A stretch of DNA of 64,000 bases from DATJLY01 sp035532935 (GCA_035532935.1 DATKQE010000118.1:1-64000); one strand, 5' to 3'; counted from the stretch's first letter, positions 22,897-31,942 are shown. Notes: generated by a model from the sequence alone, not told the origin. Numbers and translations: made by a program.

Positions 22897-24015
22897 TTAT
22901 CCCCACACCTCGCCGGCGACTTCGATGACGCGGCGGAGCTTGGCGATCTCGTCGGCAACAGTGATCTTGTTGCCTTGGGCGACGCTGGCGAAGCCGCATT
23001 GCGGCGACAGCGCCAGTTGGTCCAAGGGGGCGTAGCGCGCAGCCTCGTCGATCCGCCGCTTCAATTCATCCTTGCTTTCAAGCTGCGGCAGCTTGGTCGT
23101 CAGAAGCCCCAGCACCGCGATCTTGCCCTTGGGCAGATGGCGCAGCGGGGCGAAATCGCCGGCGCGCGGGGTGTCGTATTCGAGGAAATACCCGTCGACG
23201 TCGATCGCGTTGAACAGCACCTCGGCCACCGGCTCGTAGCCGCCTTCGGCGACCCACGCGCTCTGGTTGTTGCCGCGGCAGATATGGATGCACACCGCCA
23301 TGTCCTTGGGCCGGCCGGCGATCGCCTGGTTCAAGAGCTTGGCATAGGTTAGCGGCAGCGCCGCCGGGTCCTCGCCGATATTGCTCTGCACCTGCTGGCG
23401 CAAGGAAGGATCGCAGAGATAGGCGAAATTGGTCTCGTCGATCTGGAGATAGCGGCACCCGGCGGCGGCGAGGTCGGCAATCTCCTCGGCATAGACGCGG
23501 GCGAGATCGGCATAGAACCCGGCCATGTCGGGATAGGTCGTGCGGTCGATCGCCTCGCGCCCACCGCGGAAATGCAGGAGCGTGGGCGAGGGGATCGTCA
23601 CCTTGGGCGTCGCGTGCGCCACCGATTTGAGAAATTTGAACGCCTCGACAAAAATCCCGCGCGGCCGCCCGAGCTTGCCGACGATGCGGAAGCCGGTGGG
23701 CCGGCCCTCCAGCGCGCCTTCCTGCGAATGGAAGCGGACGGTGATCCGGCCCTGAACGACCTCGACCCCGGAGAAGCTTTGCAGGAAGTCCTGGTTCCAC
23801 GAGCCGCGGCGGTATTCGCCGTCGGTGATGGATTTGAGGCCCAGTTCCTCCTGCAGCTTCACCGCGCCGCGGATCGCCTCGTCCTCGGCGCGCGCGAGAT
23901 CGGCGGCCGAGATCGCATTGCGCGCCCGCGCCTCCCGCGCCTGATGCAGTTCGGGCGGGCGCAACAGGCTGCCGACATGGTCGGCGCGGAAGGGCGGCGT
24001 GGTACGTGGGGACAA
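22897..24015 (-). CDS. MetE C-terminal-domain-like Zn methyltransferase (second of three)
   Basis: A 372-residue paralogue of the protein at 8352-9464, sharing the start PPFRADHVGSLLRPPEL and the end of the barrel. Zinc ligands are His244-x-Cys246 (CIHICRGN), Glu279 (YFLEYD) and Cys340 (SPQCGFA). The start appears to be TTG at 24013-24015; no ATG gives the conserved N-terminus. It stands 25 bp downstream of the Liv-type substrate-binding protein gene on the same strand and is likely co-transcribed with it. This suggests that the transported compound, perhaps methylated or a thiol conjugate, is its substrate. Confidence 0.87.
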   Translation of the reverse strand: MSPRTTPPFRADHVGSLLRPPELHQAREARARNAISAADLARAEDEAIRGAVKLQEELGLKSITDGEYRRGSWNQDFLQSFSGVEVVQGRITVRFHSQEGALEGRPTGFRIVGKLGRPRGIFVEAFKFLKSVAHATPKVTIPSPTLLHFRGGREAIDRTTYPDMAGFYADLARVYAEEIADLAAAGCRYLQIDETNFAYLCDPSLRQQVQSNIGEDPAALPLTYAKLLNQAIAGRPKDMAVCIHICRGNNQSAWVAEGGYEPVAEVLFNAIDVDGYFLEYDTPRAGDFAPLRHLPKGKIAVLGLLTTKLPQLESKDELKRRIDEAARYAPLDQLALSPQCGFASVAQGNKITVADEIAKLRRVIEVAGEVWG

Positions 24016-24040
24016 GGCGATGCTCCGTTCGATGGTTGCG

Positions 24041-25219
24041 CTACTTCTTGGGCGGGTTCAGGTCGTGCCAGGTATTCCGCACGTCCTTATAGGTTTCGAT
24101 CGGCACGTTCATCAGCGTGTTGTTCACCTTCTCGACCTTGGCGATGTAGAGATTCGCGGTCATCTCGCGCGACTTGGGGTCGATGGACATGCGGCCCTGC
24201 GGCCCTTCCCAGGAGTATCCCTTGACCGACGCCATCATCTTGTCGACGTCGCGCTTGCCGCCGGTGGCCTTCAGCATGTGGAAGATGAGGTGCATGCCGT
24301 TATAGGCGGCGACGGTGGCGAAGGTCGGCAGGTCGCCGTTGTATTTCTTCGTGAACGCGGCGACGAACGCCTTGTTGACGGGATTGTCGATGGCGGGGAT
24401 GTAGGAGCCGACGGCATACTCGCCGATCGCCACGTCGCCGATCGCCGGCAGATCGCGCTCCGGCGTGGCCGCGCCCAGATACACCATGCCTTTCTTTTCC
24501 CAGCCGTGATCGGCATAGCCCTTGGCCATGGCGATCGACATCGGCCCGCCCGGCATGAAGACATAGAGGCAGTTCGGGGCGTCGTCCTCGATGCGCTGGA
24601 AATAACTGGAAAAATCCGTCGTCCCGAGCGGCACCTTGATGACGTCGACGACCTTGCCGCCGGCCGCGGTCAGGCCCTTGGTGAAGTCCACGATCGCGTC
24701 CGTACCGGGCGCATAGTCGGCGGAGATGATGACCGCCTTGTTGTGGCCATGGGCCGCCGCCCATTTCGCCGCCAGCGTCGCCGTCGGCCACATCGTGAAA
24801 GTGGGACGCACGAAATAGGGCGACTTGTCGGTGACGAAATCGGTCGCCGAGTTGAAGATCACAAAGGGGATCTTCGCCTGATTGATCACGTCGGAGACGG
24901 CGAGCACGGTGGTGGTGAATTCGAGCCCGCCGAGCACGGCGACCTTGTCGCGGACGATCATTTCCTGCGCGAGTTGGCGCGCCCGCGCCGGTTGGTCGCC
25001 GCCCACGTCGCGGTAGATCACCTGCACGGTGGGATTGCCGTCCTTGCCGTTGTGCTGATCGAGATAGAGCCCGATCGCCTGCTGATAGTCTTTGCCCCAC
25101 GGCGCGTAGGGGCCGGTCGTGGTGACGAGGATGCCCACTTTGATGGGCTCGGCAGCGCCCACCTGTCCCACTGCCATCAGCAGGAGCGCGCCCGCAAGAG
25201 CGCCGATCTTCCATCCCAT
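24041..25219 (-). CDS. ABC transporter periplasmic binding protein, branched-chain amino acid/aromatic type
   Basis: A 392-residue LivK-fold (type I) solute-binding protein. The signal peptide is IGALAGALLLMAVGQVGAAEP, with cleavage after AA. The mature protein starts IKVGILVTTTGPYAPWGKD and has VAVLGGLEFTTTVLAVSDV, FVRPTFTMW and TTDFSSYFQRIE. This subclass of Liv binding proteins often takes aromatic or other organic acids rather than leucine. ATG 25219 follows GGGGAGGACGAAC. It is divergent from livHMGF at 25367, and a shared control region is likely. It precedes the second MetE-like gene. Confidence 0.93.
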   Translation of the reverse strand: MGWKIGALAGALLLMAVGQVGAAEPIKVGILVTTTGPYAPWGKDYQQAIGLYLDQHNGKDGNPTVQVIYRDVGGDQPARARQLAQEMIVRDKVAVLGGLEFTTTVLAVSDVINQAKIPFVIFNSATDFVTDKSPYFVRPTFTMWPTATLAAKWAAAHGHNKAVIISADYAPGTDAIVDFTKGLTAAGGKVVDVIKVPLGTTDFSSYFQRIEDDAPNCLYVFMPGGPMSIAMAKGYADHGWEKKGMVYLGAATPERDLPAIGDVAIGEYAVGSYIPAIDNPVNKAFVAAFTKKYNGDLPTFATVAAYNGMHLIFHMLKATGGKRDVDKMMASVKGYSWEGPQGRMSIDPKSREMTANLYIAKVEKVNNTLMNVPIETYKDVRNTWHDLNPPKK

Positions 25220-25251
25220 GTTCGTCCTCCCCAAGTTATTTGCGCGATTAT

Positions 25252-25313
25252 GCATTGGCGCGCCGATGGCCGCAATGAAAACCACTCCTGGCCGCGCGCG
25301 CGATTGCCAATGC
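25252..25313. promoter_or_regulatory. divergent control region with 8-bp inverted repeat
   Basis: GCATTGGC (25252-25259) and GCCAATGC (25306-25313) are perfect reverse complements, 54 bp centre to centre. They lie in the 147-bp gap between the binding-protein gene and livH. A further palindrome TTGCGCAA occurs about 20 bp further on. This may hold operators for a shared regulator, but no regulator gene is adjacent. Confidence 0.35.
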
Positions 25314-25366
25314 GCCGCGCGCACGGTAATCATTGCGCAAGAATGAACGGGGAGTGGACCGCCGTG

Positions 25367-26236
25367 ATGAAGCTTGCAGCGACAACGCTCGCCTTGCTGG
25401 CCGACGGCATCGCCTATTCGATGATCCTGTTCCTCATGTCGGTGGGTCTCACCATCACGCTCGGCGTGATGCGGATCGCCAATCTCGCGCATTGCGGCTT
25501 CGCCATGATCGGCGGCTATATCGGCATGACGCTCGTCACGCGCGCGGGGCTCGGCCTCGGCCCTGCGCTGGCGCTGGCCGTGATCGCGACGATGATTCTG
25601 GGCGCGGCGCTCGAGCGCACGGTCTATCGCTGGGTCTACGCGACCGGCGAGTTGGGGCAGATCATGATGACGATCGGCCTCGCCTTCGTCATGGTGGCGA
25701 GCGCCAACCTCGTCTATGGCTCGAACATGAACGCGGTGCCGCTGCCGCGATGGCTCACCCGCGACATGGCCCTGGGCGTCATTCAGATCTCGGCCTATCG
25801 CCTGTTCATCATCGCGGTCAGCACCGCCATCGCCGCGGTGCTATGGGGAATTCTCGAATACACCGATTTCGGCGCCCGCCTCAGGGCCGCCGTGGACAAC
25901 CCGCGGATGGCGCGCTGCGTCGGCATCGATGTGCCGCGCGTCTTTGCCGTCACCTTCGCGGCGGGCTGCGGGCTCGCGGCGGCGGCCGGCTTCCTCGGCA
26001 GCCAGTTCCTGCCGCTCGAGCCGTGGTATGCGCTCGAATATCTCGTGCCGGTGCTGATGGTGGTGGCGGTGGGCGGGCTCGGCAGTCTCAAGGGCTCGTT
26101 CTATGCCGCGCTGCTGCTCGGCGTCATCGACACGTTCGGGCGCTACTTCGTACCGGCGGCTGGCGCCTTCGTGATCTATCTTGCGGTGCTCGCGCTCCTG
26201 CTCTGGCGCCCGCAGGGCGTCTTCGTGCGGGCCTGA
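25367..26236 (+). CDS. livH: branched-chain-type ABC transporter permease LivH
   Basis: An integral inner-membrane permease of 289 residues with eight or so helices (LALLADGIAYSMILFLMSVG, LGPALALAVIATMILGAALE, VFAVTFAAGCGLAAAAGFLG). The LivH marks are present: LGVMRIANLAHCGFAMIGGYI near the N-terminus, the cytoplasmic loop EYTDFGARLRAAVDNPRMARCVGID that contacts the ATPase, and GGLGSLKGSFYAALLLGV. Start choice lies among ATG 25343, GTG 25364 and ATG 25367; ggggag at 25349 favours the last two. First gene of a five-gene operon, 6 bp before livM. Confidence 0.92.
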   Translation: MKLAATTLALLADGIAYSMILFLMSVGLTITLGVMRIANLAHCGFAMIGGYIGMTLVTRAGLGLGPALALAVIATMILGAALERTVYRWVYATGELGQIMMTIGLAFVMVASANLVYGSNMNAVPLPRWLTRDMALGVIQISAYRLFIIAVSTAIAAVLWGILEYTDFGARLRAAVDNPRMARCVGIDVPRVFAVTFAAGCGLAAAAGFLGSQFLPLEPWYALEYLVPVLMVVAVGGLGSLKGSFYAALLLGVIDTFGRYFVPAAGAFVIYLAVLALLLWRPQGVFVRA

Positions 26237-26242
26237 GCGACG

Positions 26243-27244
26243 ATGACGCCCGCCTCGGGTTCGCGCGCGGCAATACGCGACGCCTTCTCGCGCCATCCGC
26301 TGTCGTGGATCGACACGCTGCCGTGGGTTGCGACGGTGGCACTTTATTTCGCCGCCAACGATTATCTCCCGCTCGGCACCCAGGTGATGATCAACATCAT
26401 CTTCGCGCTCGCGCTCGACCTGGCGCTCGGCTATGGCGGCGTGGCGACGCTGGGCCATGCCGCGTTCTTCGGCATCGGCGCCTACGCCGCGGGGCTCTAT
26501 GCGACATACGTCACCGGCGAGCCGATCTCGGGCCTCGTCGTCGCGGCGGCCGCGGGCGGGATCGGCGGGCTGATGGCGGGGCCGCTCATTCTCCGCACGC
26601 GCGGGCTCACGCTCGTCATGCTGACGCTGGCCATCGCCACGCTGCTGCACGAGCTTGCCAACACCTTCCCGTCGGTGACGGGCGGCGCCAACGGGCTCTT
26701 CGGCTACGAAATTCAGCCGTTGCTCGGGCGGTTCCAGTTCGATCTCGCCGGCCGCACCGCCTACTGGTATGGGGCCGGGGTCATGGCCGTGATCTATTTC
26801 CTCAGCAAGGCGCTCGTCAATTCGCCGTTCGGGCTCGCCGTCAAGGGCATTCGCGAGAACCCGGTGCGCATGCGCATGCTGGGCGTGCCGGTGACGCGGC
26901 GCCTCGTCGCGCTCTATGCCGTCTCGGGCGCGTTCGCCGCGGTGGCCGGCGCGCTGTCGGCGCAGGTGACGAAGCTGGTCGGCCTCGACAGCCTCACGTT
27001 CACGGTGTCGGGCAACGTGCTCGTCATGCTTATCCTTGGTGGCACGGGCAGCCTTTATGGCGCGTTCCTCGGCGCCTTCGTGTTCGTCGTGCTGTCCGAC
27101 CGCGCCGCTGCGTTCGATCCGTTCCATTGGCTGTTCGCGATCGGGATCGTGCTCATCCTGGCGGTCCGCTATGCGCCGCAGGGCCTCGTTGGCGTGGTCG
27201 AGACGGTGGCGGCGCGCGTTCGCCCGCGCCGGAGTCCTTCGTGA
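26243..27244 (+). CDS. livM: branched-chain-type ABC transporter permease LivM
   Basis: A 333-residue inner-membrane permease and partner of LivH. Features are INIIFALALDLALGYGGVAT followed by LGHAAFFGIGAYAAG, RTRGLTLVMLTLAIATLLHE, the coupling loop NSPFGLAVKGIRENPVRMRM and MLILGGTGSLYGAFLGAFVF. About ten helices. The C-terminus is a basic tail (RVRPRRSPS). The gene overlaps livG: its TGA (27242-27244) lies inside the GTG start of livG. Confidence 0.93.
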   Translation: MTPASGSRAAIRDAFSRHPLSWIDTLPWVATVALYFAANDYLPLGTQVMINIIFALALDLALGYGGVATLGHAAFFGIGAYAAGLYATYVTGEPISGLVVAAAAGGIGGLMAGPLILRTRGLTLVMLTLAIATLLHELANTFPSVTGGANGLFGYEIQPLLGRFQFDLAGRTAYWYGAGVMAVIYFLSKALVNSPFGLAVKGIRENPVRMRMLGVPVTRRLVALYAVSGAFAAVAGALSAQVTKLVGLDSLTFTVSGNVLVMLILGGTGSLYGAFLGAFVFVVLSDRAAAFDPFHWLFAIGIVLILAVRYAPQGLVGVVETVAARVRPRRSPS

Positions 27245-27996
27245 GCGTTCCAGCGCTCGATGTGGAGCGCATTTCCAAAAGCTTCGGCGCGCTTCGCGTC
27301 ACGCGCAGCGTGTCGCTCGCGCTGGCGCCGGGGGCGCGGCATGCGCTGATCGGCCCGAACGGCGCCGGCAAGACCACGCTCGTCAATCTCATCTCGGGGC
27401 TGTTGCAGCCGTCCGAGGGCGCCATTCGGCTCGACGGCGTCGACGTCACCGCGATGCCGCCCGAGCGCCGCGTCGGCTTGGGCCTCGCGCGCACGTTTCA
27501 GATCAGCTCGCTGTTCCCGCTCTTGTCGGTGGCGGAGAACGTGGCGCTCGCGCTCGCGGCGCGGTTCGGCACCGACCGCCGGTTCTGGGGCAGCGTGCGG
27601 GCGCGGCCCGAGCTGGTCGATGGCGCGGCGGCGCTGCTGGAGAGCCTGGGATTGCTCGCGCTCGCGCCGCGGCCGATCGCCGATCTGCCCTACGGCCAGC
27701 GCCGCTTGGTCGAGATCGCGCTGGTCCTGGCGCTCGAGCCCAAGACGCTGCTGCTCGACGAGCCGGCCGCGGGGCTCGCGTCGTCCGACCGCGTCGTGCT
27801 GCTCGATCTGCTGTTGCGCCTGCCGCCGTCCCTCACCATCCTGGTGATCGAGCACGACATGAGCCTCGTCTTCCGCCTCGCCGCGCGCATCAGCGTTCTC
27901 GTCGAGGGTGCGGTCCTGGTCGAGGGCACACCCGCCGAAATTCGCGCCGACAGCCGCGTGCGCGACGTCTATCTCGGGACCCGGTCGCATGCCTGA
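27241..27996 (+). CDS. livG: ABC transporter ATPase LivG
   Basis: A 251-residue cytoplasmic ATPase. Walker A is GPNGAGKTT, the LivG-type loop is GLARTFQISSLFP, the signature is LPYGQRRLVEIALVLA (Y-G-Q-R-R in place of SGGQ, as usual for LivG), and Walker B is TLLLDEPAAGL. The switch His is in LVIEHDMSLVF. It is somewhat short in the D-loop/helical region but complete. The GTG start at 27241 overlaps the end of livM, and its end overlaps livF by 8 bp, giving tight translational coupling. Confidence 0.94.
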   Translation: MSVPALDVERISKSFGALRVTRSVSLALAPGARHALIGPNGAGKTTLVNLISGLLQPSEGAIRLDGVDVTAMPPERRVGLGLARTFQISSLFPLLSVAENVALALAARFGTDRRFWGSVRARPELVDGAAALLESLGLLALAPRPIADLPYGQRRLVEIALVLALEPKTLLLDEPAAGLASSDRVVLLDLLLRLPPSLTILVIEHDMSLVFRLAARISVLVEGAVLVEGTPAEIRADSRVRDVYLGTRSHA

Positions 27997-28705
27997 CTTG
28001 CTGCGGCTCGAGGACGTGACTGCCGGCTATCGCGACACCGTCGTGCTCGAGGGGGTGTCGCTCGCGATCGGGACCGAGGAGGCGTGGGCGCTGCTCGGCC
28101 GCAACGGCGTCGGCAAGACGACGCTGCTCGCGACCGTCATGGGCCTCACGGTGCTGCGCCAGGGGCGGGTGCTGTTCGGCGGCGAGGACCTGACCTTCAC
28201 CGACACGCATCGTCGCGCCCAGCGCGGCCTCGGCCTGGTGCCGCAGGAGCGCGAAATCTTTCCCTCGCTCACGGTCGACGAGAATCTGCGCGTCGCCGGC
28301 CGGCCGGGCGAGTGGACGCGCGAGCGCGTCTACGATCTCTTCCCGCCGCTCGCCGAGCGGCGCCGCAATTACGGCAACCAGTTGTCGGGCGGCGAGCAGC
28401 AGATGCTGGCGGTGGGACGCGCGCTCGTCGGCAATCCGCGCATCCTCCTCCTCGACGAGCCGTTCGAGGGCCTGGCGCCGGTGATCATCGATGCGCTCGC
28501 GGCGGCGCTGGTGCGCCTCAGGCGCGAGAGCCGGATCGCGACGCTCCTGGTCGAACAGCAGGTCGACATCGCGCTCGAGCTGACCGAGCGGACGGTCGTG
28601 CTCGACAAGGGGCAGGTGGTCTGGCGCGGCGAGAGCGCAGCGCTCGCCGCCGACCGCGACATGCTTTCGGTGCTGGTGGGGCTGCAGGAAGCGCCGGAGC
28701 GATGA
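27989..28705 (+). CDS. livF: ABC transporter ATPase LivF
   Basis: A 238-residue ATPase. Walker A is GRNGVGKTT, with LVPQEREIFPSLTVDENL (LivF Q-loop), signature LSGGEQQMLAVGRALV, Walker B ILLLDEPFEGLAP and the LVEQQVDIALELTERTVVL end typical of LivF. It forms a heterodimer with LivG to power the permease. It overlaps livG by 8 bp upstream and the NMT1-type binding-protein gene by 4 bp (ATGA) downstream. Confidence 0.94.
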   Translation: MPDLLRLEDVTAGYRDTVVLEGVSLAIGTEEAWALLGRNGVGKTTLLATVMGLTVLRQGRVLFGGEDLTFTDTHRRAQRGLGLVPQEREIFPSLTVDENLRVAGRPGEWTRERVYDLFPPLAERRRNYGNQLSGGEQQMLAVGRALVGNPRILLLDEPFEGLAPVIIDALAAALVRLRRESRIATLLVEQQVDIALELTERTVVLDKGQVVWRGESAALAADRDMLSVLVGLQEAPER

Positions 28706-29703
28706 TGGCGCGTCTGGCGTTCTTCGCTGCCGCGTGTCTTGTCGTTGCCGCGCCGGCGACGTCCGCCGCGCCGCTGCCCATTCGCATCGCCTGGACCACC
28801 GTGCCGGCGCAGATGACGCCGGTGCTGTTCCGGGCGAAGGCGTTGCTCGTCCATCTCGGCAGGTCCTATGTCGTCGAGCATGTCCATTTCGCCGACAGCG
28901 CGCCGATGCTGCGCGCGCTCGCCGCGGGCGAGATCGATCTCGTGCCGCTCGCGCCCGCGGCGTTCGGCGTCGCGATCGAGAATGCCGGCATGGAAGACCT
29001 GCGCATCGTCGCCGAGAGCTATGAGGACGGCGTCGATGGAAGCTACTCGAGCGAGTTCATGGTGCGACGCGACGGCCCGATCCGGCAGATCGAGGATCTG
29101 AAAGGCGGGGTGCTCGCGGTCCATGCGCTCGGCAATCTCGGCGAGGTGGCGTTGCGCACCATGCTGGCGCGCCACGGCATCGAGGACGGGCGCGACTATC
29201 ATGTCGTCGTGGCGCCCTATCCGAGCATGGGGGCGATGCTCGAGGATGGCAGGATCGAGCTCGCCGCGCTCACCGCACCGTTCGCACAGCAGCTCCGGCT
29301 GCGCGGCACGGCGCGCGCGCTGTTCGACCGGCGCGCCGCCATCGGTCCGAGCATCGGCTTGGTCGAGGTGGCGCGGGCGGAATTCCTCGCCCGGCATCGC
29401 GCGGCGCTCGACGATTTCTTCGAGGATTACCTGCGCGCGTGGCGCTGGTTCCTCGACCCCGCCCATCGTGCCGACGCGGTCGCCGCGGTCGCCGGCTTCA
29501 ACCGCGAACCCCCGGCCGCGTTCGCGTCATATCTCTTCTCCGCCGGCGACTATTACCGCGACCGCGACGCGCGGCCGAATCTCGCCCTCCTGCAGCGCAA
29601 TCTCGCGCTCCTGGGCGAGGCGGGCATGGTGGCGACCAACATCGACGTGCGGCGCTATGCCGATCTGAGCTTCATCGACGCGGCGGCGCGGCGGCTGCGA
29701 TGA
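28702..29703 (+). CDS. NrtA/SsuA/NMT1-type periplasmic binding protein
   Basis: A 333-residue type II solute-binding protein. The signal peptide is MMARLAFFAAACLVVAAPATSAAP. The mature fold has IRIAWTTVPAQMTPVLF, LRALAAGEIDLVPLAPAAFG, FMVRRDGPIRQIEDLKGGVLAVHALG and NLGEVALRTMLARHGI. This follows the nitrate/sulfonate/thiamine-precursor (TauA/ThiY) family. Its ATG overlaps livF's stop, so it belongs to the liv operon, yet that transporter class normally uses LivK-type proteins. It may replace or add to the divergent LivK-type protein, or feed a different permease. Confidence 0.9.
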   Translation: MMARLAFFAAACLVVAAPATSAAPLPIRIAWTTVPAQMTPVLFRAKALLVHLGRSYVVEHVHFADSAPMLRALAAGEIDLVPLAPAAFGVAIENAGMEDLRIVAESYEDGVDGSYSSEFMVRRDGPIRQIEDLKGGVLAVHALGNLGEVALRTMLARHGIEDGRDYHVVVAPYPSMGAMLEDGRIELAALTAPFAQQLRLRGTARALFDRRAAIGPSIGLVEVARAEFLARHRAALDDFFEDYLRAWRWFLDPAHRADAVAAVAGFNREPPAAFASYLFSAGDYYRDRDARPNLALLQRNLALLGEAGMVATNIDVRRYADLSFIDAAARRLR

Positions 29704-29768
29704 GCACGATTGCGCCGCTCGGGCGCCAGTCTTAGTGTGCCGCGCTATATGCCGCCGGAGACGAGGCA

Positions 29769-30929
29769 ATGAAACGCAGCAGCAACCGCATTCTCACCAC
29801 CCATGTCGGCAGCCTCATCCGACCGCCGGCGCTGCTCGAGTTCCTGCGCGCGAAGCAGGGCGGCAAGCCTTTTGACGCGGCCGCCTATGCCGCCTGCCTC
29901 AAAGCGAGCGTGGCCGACGTCGTCCGCCACCAGGCCGAAATCGGCATCGATGTCGTCAGCGACGGCGAATTCGGCAAATCGATCAGCTGGTCGCAATATG
30001 TGCTCGAGCGGCTGTCGGGCTTCGAGCGGCGCAACATCGGCGGCCCCGATCCCTTCGCCCGCGGCGCCGACCGCGAACGGTTCGCCGACTTCTATGCCGA
30101 GCTCGATGCGCGCGAGCCGCGCAACACGCAGTTCGACTCGGTCTGCGTCGGCCCGATCAAATATATCGGCGAGAGCGAACTGAAGCGCGACATCGACAAT
30201 TTCAAGGCCGCGCTCGGCGGCGTGAAAGTCGAGGAGGCGTTCCTGCCGGTGGCCGCGCCGGCGAGCGTCATTCCCGACCGCAAGAACGAATACTACAAGA
30301 CCGATCAGGAACTCGTCGACGCGATCGCCGAGGCGATGCGGGTCGAATACCGCACCATCGTCGATGCCGGGTTCCTGCTGCAGCTCGACGACGCGCGCGC
30401 CGCCGTCACTTATGACCGCATGGTGCCGCCGGCGTCCTTCGCCGACTATCACGCCTGGGTTGCGCGGCATGTCGATGCCCTGAACCACGCGCTCGACGGC
30501 ATCCCCGAGGACCGGGTGCGCTATCACGTGTGCTGGGGGAGCTGGCCGGGGCCGCACACCACCGACGTGCCGCTCAAGGACATCGTCGACCTCGTCCTCA
30601 AGGTGCGCGCCGGCGCCTTCGTCATCGAGGGCGCCAATCCGCGCCATGAGCACGAATGGCGGGTATGGGAGGACGTCAAGCTGCCGCCGGGCAAGGTGCT
30701 GATTCCCGGCGTCGTCAGCCATGCCACCAACATCGTCGAGCATCCCGAGCTGATCGCCGAGCGCATCGCGCGGCTCGCCCGCCTCGTCGGCCGCGAGAAC
30801 GTGATCGCCAGCACGGATTGCGGCTTCGCCCAGGGCCCGTTCCTGCGCCGGGTGCATCCGACCATCCAATGGGCGAAGCTCGAGGCGCTGGCCCAGGGCG
30901 CGCGGCTCGCAACCAAGGCGCTGTGGTAG
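29769..30929 (+). CDS. MetE C-terminal-domain-like Zn methyltransferase (third of three)
   Basis: A 386-residue protein of the short cobalamin-independent methionine-synthase-like family, of a different branch from the two above (TTHVGSLIRPPALLEF start, SDGEFGKSISWSQY). The zinc site is conserved: His253-x-Cys255 (YHVCWGSWPG), Glu287 (FVIEGANPR) and Cys351 (STDCGFA). It should activate a thiol for methyl transfer or addition. ATG 29769 follows GGAGACGAGGCA. It lies 65 bp after the transporter operon and 57 bp before a bicupin gene on the same strand, so all could be part of one uptake/conversion unit. Confidence 0.88.
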   Translation: MKRSSNRILTTHVGSLIRPPALLEFLRAKQGGKPFDAAAYAACLKASVADVVRHQAEIGIDVVSDGEFGKSISWSQYVLERLSGFERRNIGGPDPFARGADRERFADFYAELDAREPRNTQFDSVCVGPIKYIGESELKRDIDNFKAALGGVKVEEAFLPVAAPASVIPDRKNEYYKTDQELVDAIAEAMRVEYRTIVDAGFLLQLDDARAAVTYDRMVPPASFADYHAWVARHVDALNHALDGIPEDRVRYHVCWGSWPGPHTTDVPLKDIVDLVLKVRAGAFVIEGANPRHEHEWRVWEDVKLPPGKVLIPGVVSHATNIVEHPELIAERIARLARLVGRENVIASTDCGFAQGPFLRRVHPTIQWAKLEALAQGARLATKALW

Positions 30930-30986
30930 CGCCGCGCCATCTGCTATGATCCTAGCAGCAGGCATTCTTCGATCCGGAGGCGAGCG

Positions 30987-31865
30987 ATGAAGATCGTGCA
31001 GGGCGACGAGCTGCAATGGGAGCGCGGGCTCGAGCATCGTGGCGGCACCTTTCATTTCCGGCGGCTGCTCGAGGGCGAGCCCGGCGGGATCGACAATTTC
31101 CAGCTCTCGCTCGGCCGGCTGGGCGGCGATTTCTACTCGCCGCGGCACCGCCATAATTTCGAACAGGTCCGCTTCCTGCTCGAGGGCGATCTCGATTTCG
31201 CCCGCGACGGCAAGATGAAGGCCGGCATGGTGGGATATTTCCCCGAAGGCATGTTCTACGGGCCGCAGAGCCAGGATCCGACCGCGTCGCCGATCACCCT
31301 CGTGCTGCAATGCGGTGGCGCGAGCGGCAGCGGCTATCTCTCGCGCAAGGAGGTCAAGGCCGGCATGGATGCGCTCAGCGCCCAGGGCGAGTTCAAGGAC
31401 GGCGTCTTCCGCCGCCACAAGGACGTGCCGGGCAAGCGCAACATGGACGGCTATCAGGCGATCTGGGAATACGCCAACAAGCGGCCCATGACCTATCCCA
31501 AGCCGCGCTATTCGCGCCCCTTCATGATGGACCCGCAGAACTACGAATGGGTGCCGGTGGCGGGCGTCGAAGGCGTCGCCGAGCGGCTCCTCGGCGTGTT
31601 CACCGAGCGGCGGACCGAGGCCGCGTTCCTGCGCCTCGACCCGGGCGCGGTCCATCACGTCGCCGGCCGCAGCATCGTCTTCCTGACCAAGGGCGCGGGC
31701 ACGGTCGAGGGGACGCCGTTCCGCCGCCTCACCACCGTCTATGTCGCGCGCGGCGAGCGCGCCACCTTCGCCGCCGGCGAGACGACAGAAATGCTGCGGC
31801 TCGGCCTGCCCGATCTTTCGGGATTGGAAGCCACCACCGGCATGACGGCCGTCGCGGCTGAATAA
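30987..31865 (+). CDS. cupin-fold protein of unknown function
   Basis: A 292-residue protein with two cupin barrels. The first has SPRHRHNFEQVRFLLEGDLD (HxH...E metal-site pattern) followed by GYFPEGMFYGPQ. The second (FTERRTEAAFLRLDPGAVHH to GRSIVFLTKGAGTVEG) lacks a full metal triad. It could be a sugar- or aromatic-acid-modifying enzyme; no specific family was recognised. ATG 30987 has CGGAGG upstream. An inverted repeat (CTGCTA-6-TAGCAG, 30941-30958) lies in the short leader. It follows the third MetE-like gene and precedes the molybdenum hydroxylase operon. Confidence 0.75.
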   Translation: MKIVQGDELQWERGLEHRGGTFHFRRLLEGEPGGIDNFQLSLGRLGGDFYSPRHRHNFEQVRFLLEGDLDFARDGKMKAGMVGYFPEGMFYGPQSQDPTASPITLVLQCGGASGSGYLSRKEVKAGMDALSAQGEFKDGVFRRHKDVPGKRNMDGYQAIWEYANKRPMTYPKPRYSRPFMMDPQNYEWVPVAGVEGVAERLLGVFTERRTEAAFLRLDPGAVHHVAGRSIVFLTKGAGTVEGTPFRRLTTVYVARGERATFAAGETTEMLRLGLPDLSGLEATTGMTAVAAE

Positions 31866-31884
31866 CAGCGCTGCACCGAAACCA

Positions 31885-31914
31885 TTGACGCGACCTTGAA
31901 CCGCGGGTGATTAT
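31885..31914 (+). promoter_or_regulatory. candidate promoter for the molybdenum hydroxylase operon
   Basis: TTGACG (31885-31890), an 18-base spacer and GATTAT (31909-31914) with a preceding T make a plausible housekeeping-sigma promoter 28 bp before the ATG of the FAD-subunit gene. Only the -35 is strong. Confidence 0.35.
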
Positions 31915-31942
31915 CGCAGCGCAACATTGAGTGTGCGAGCCG

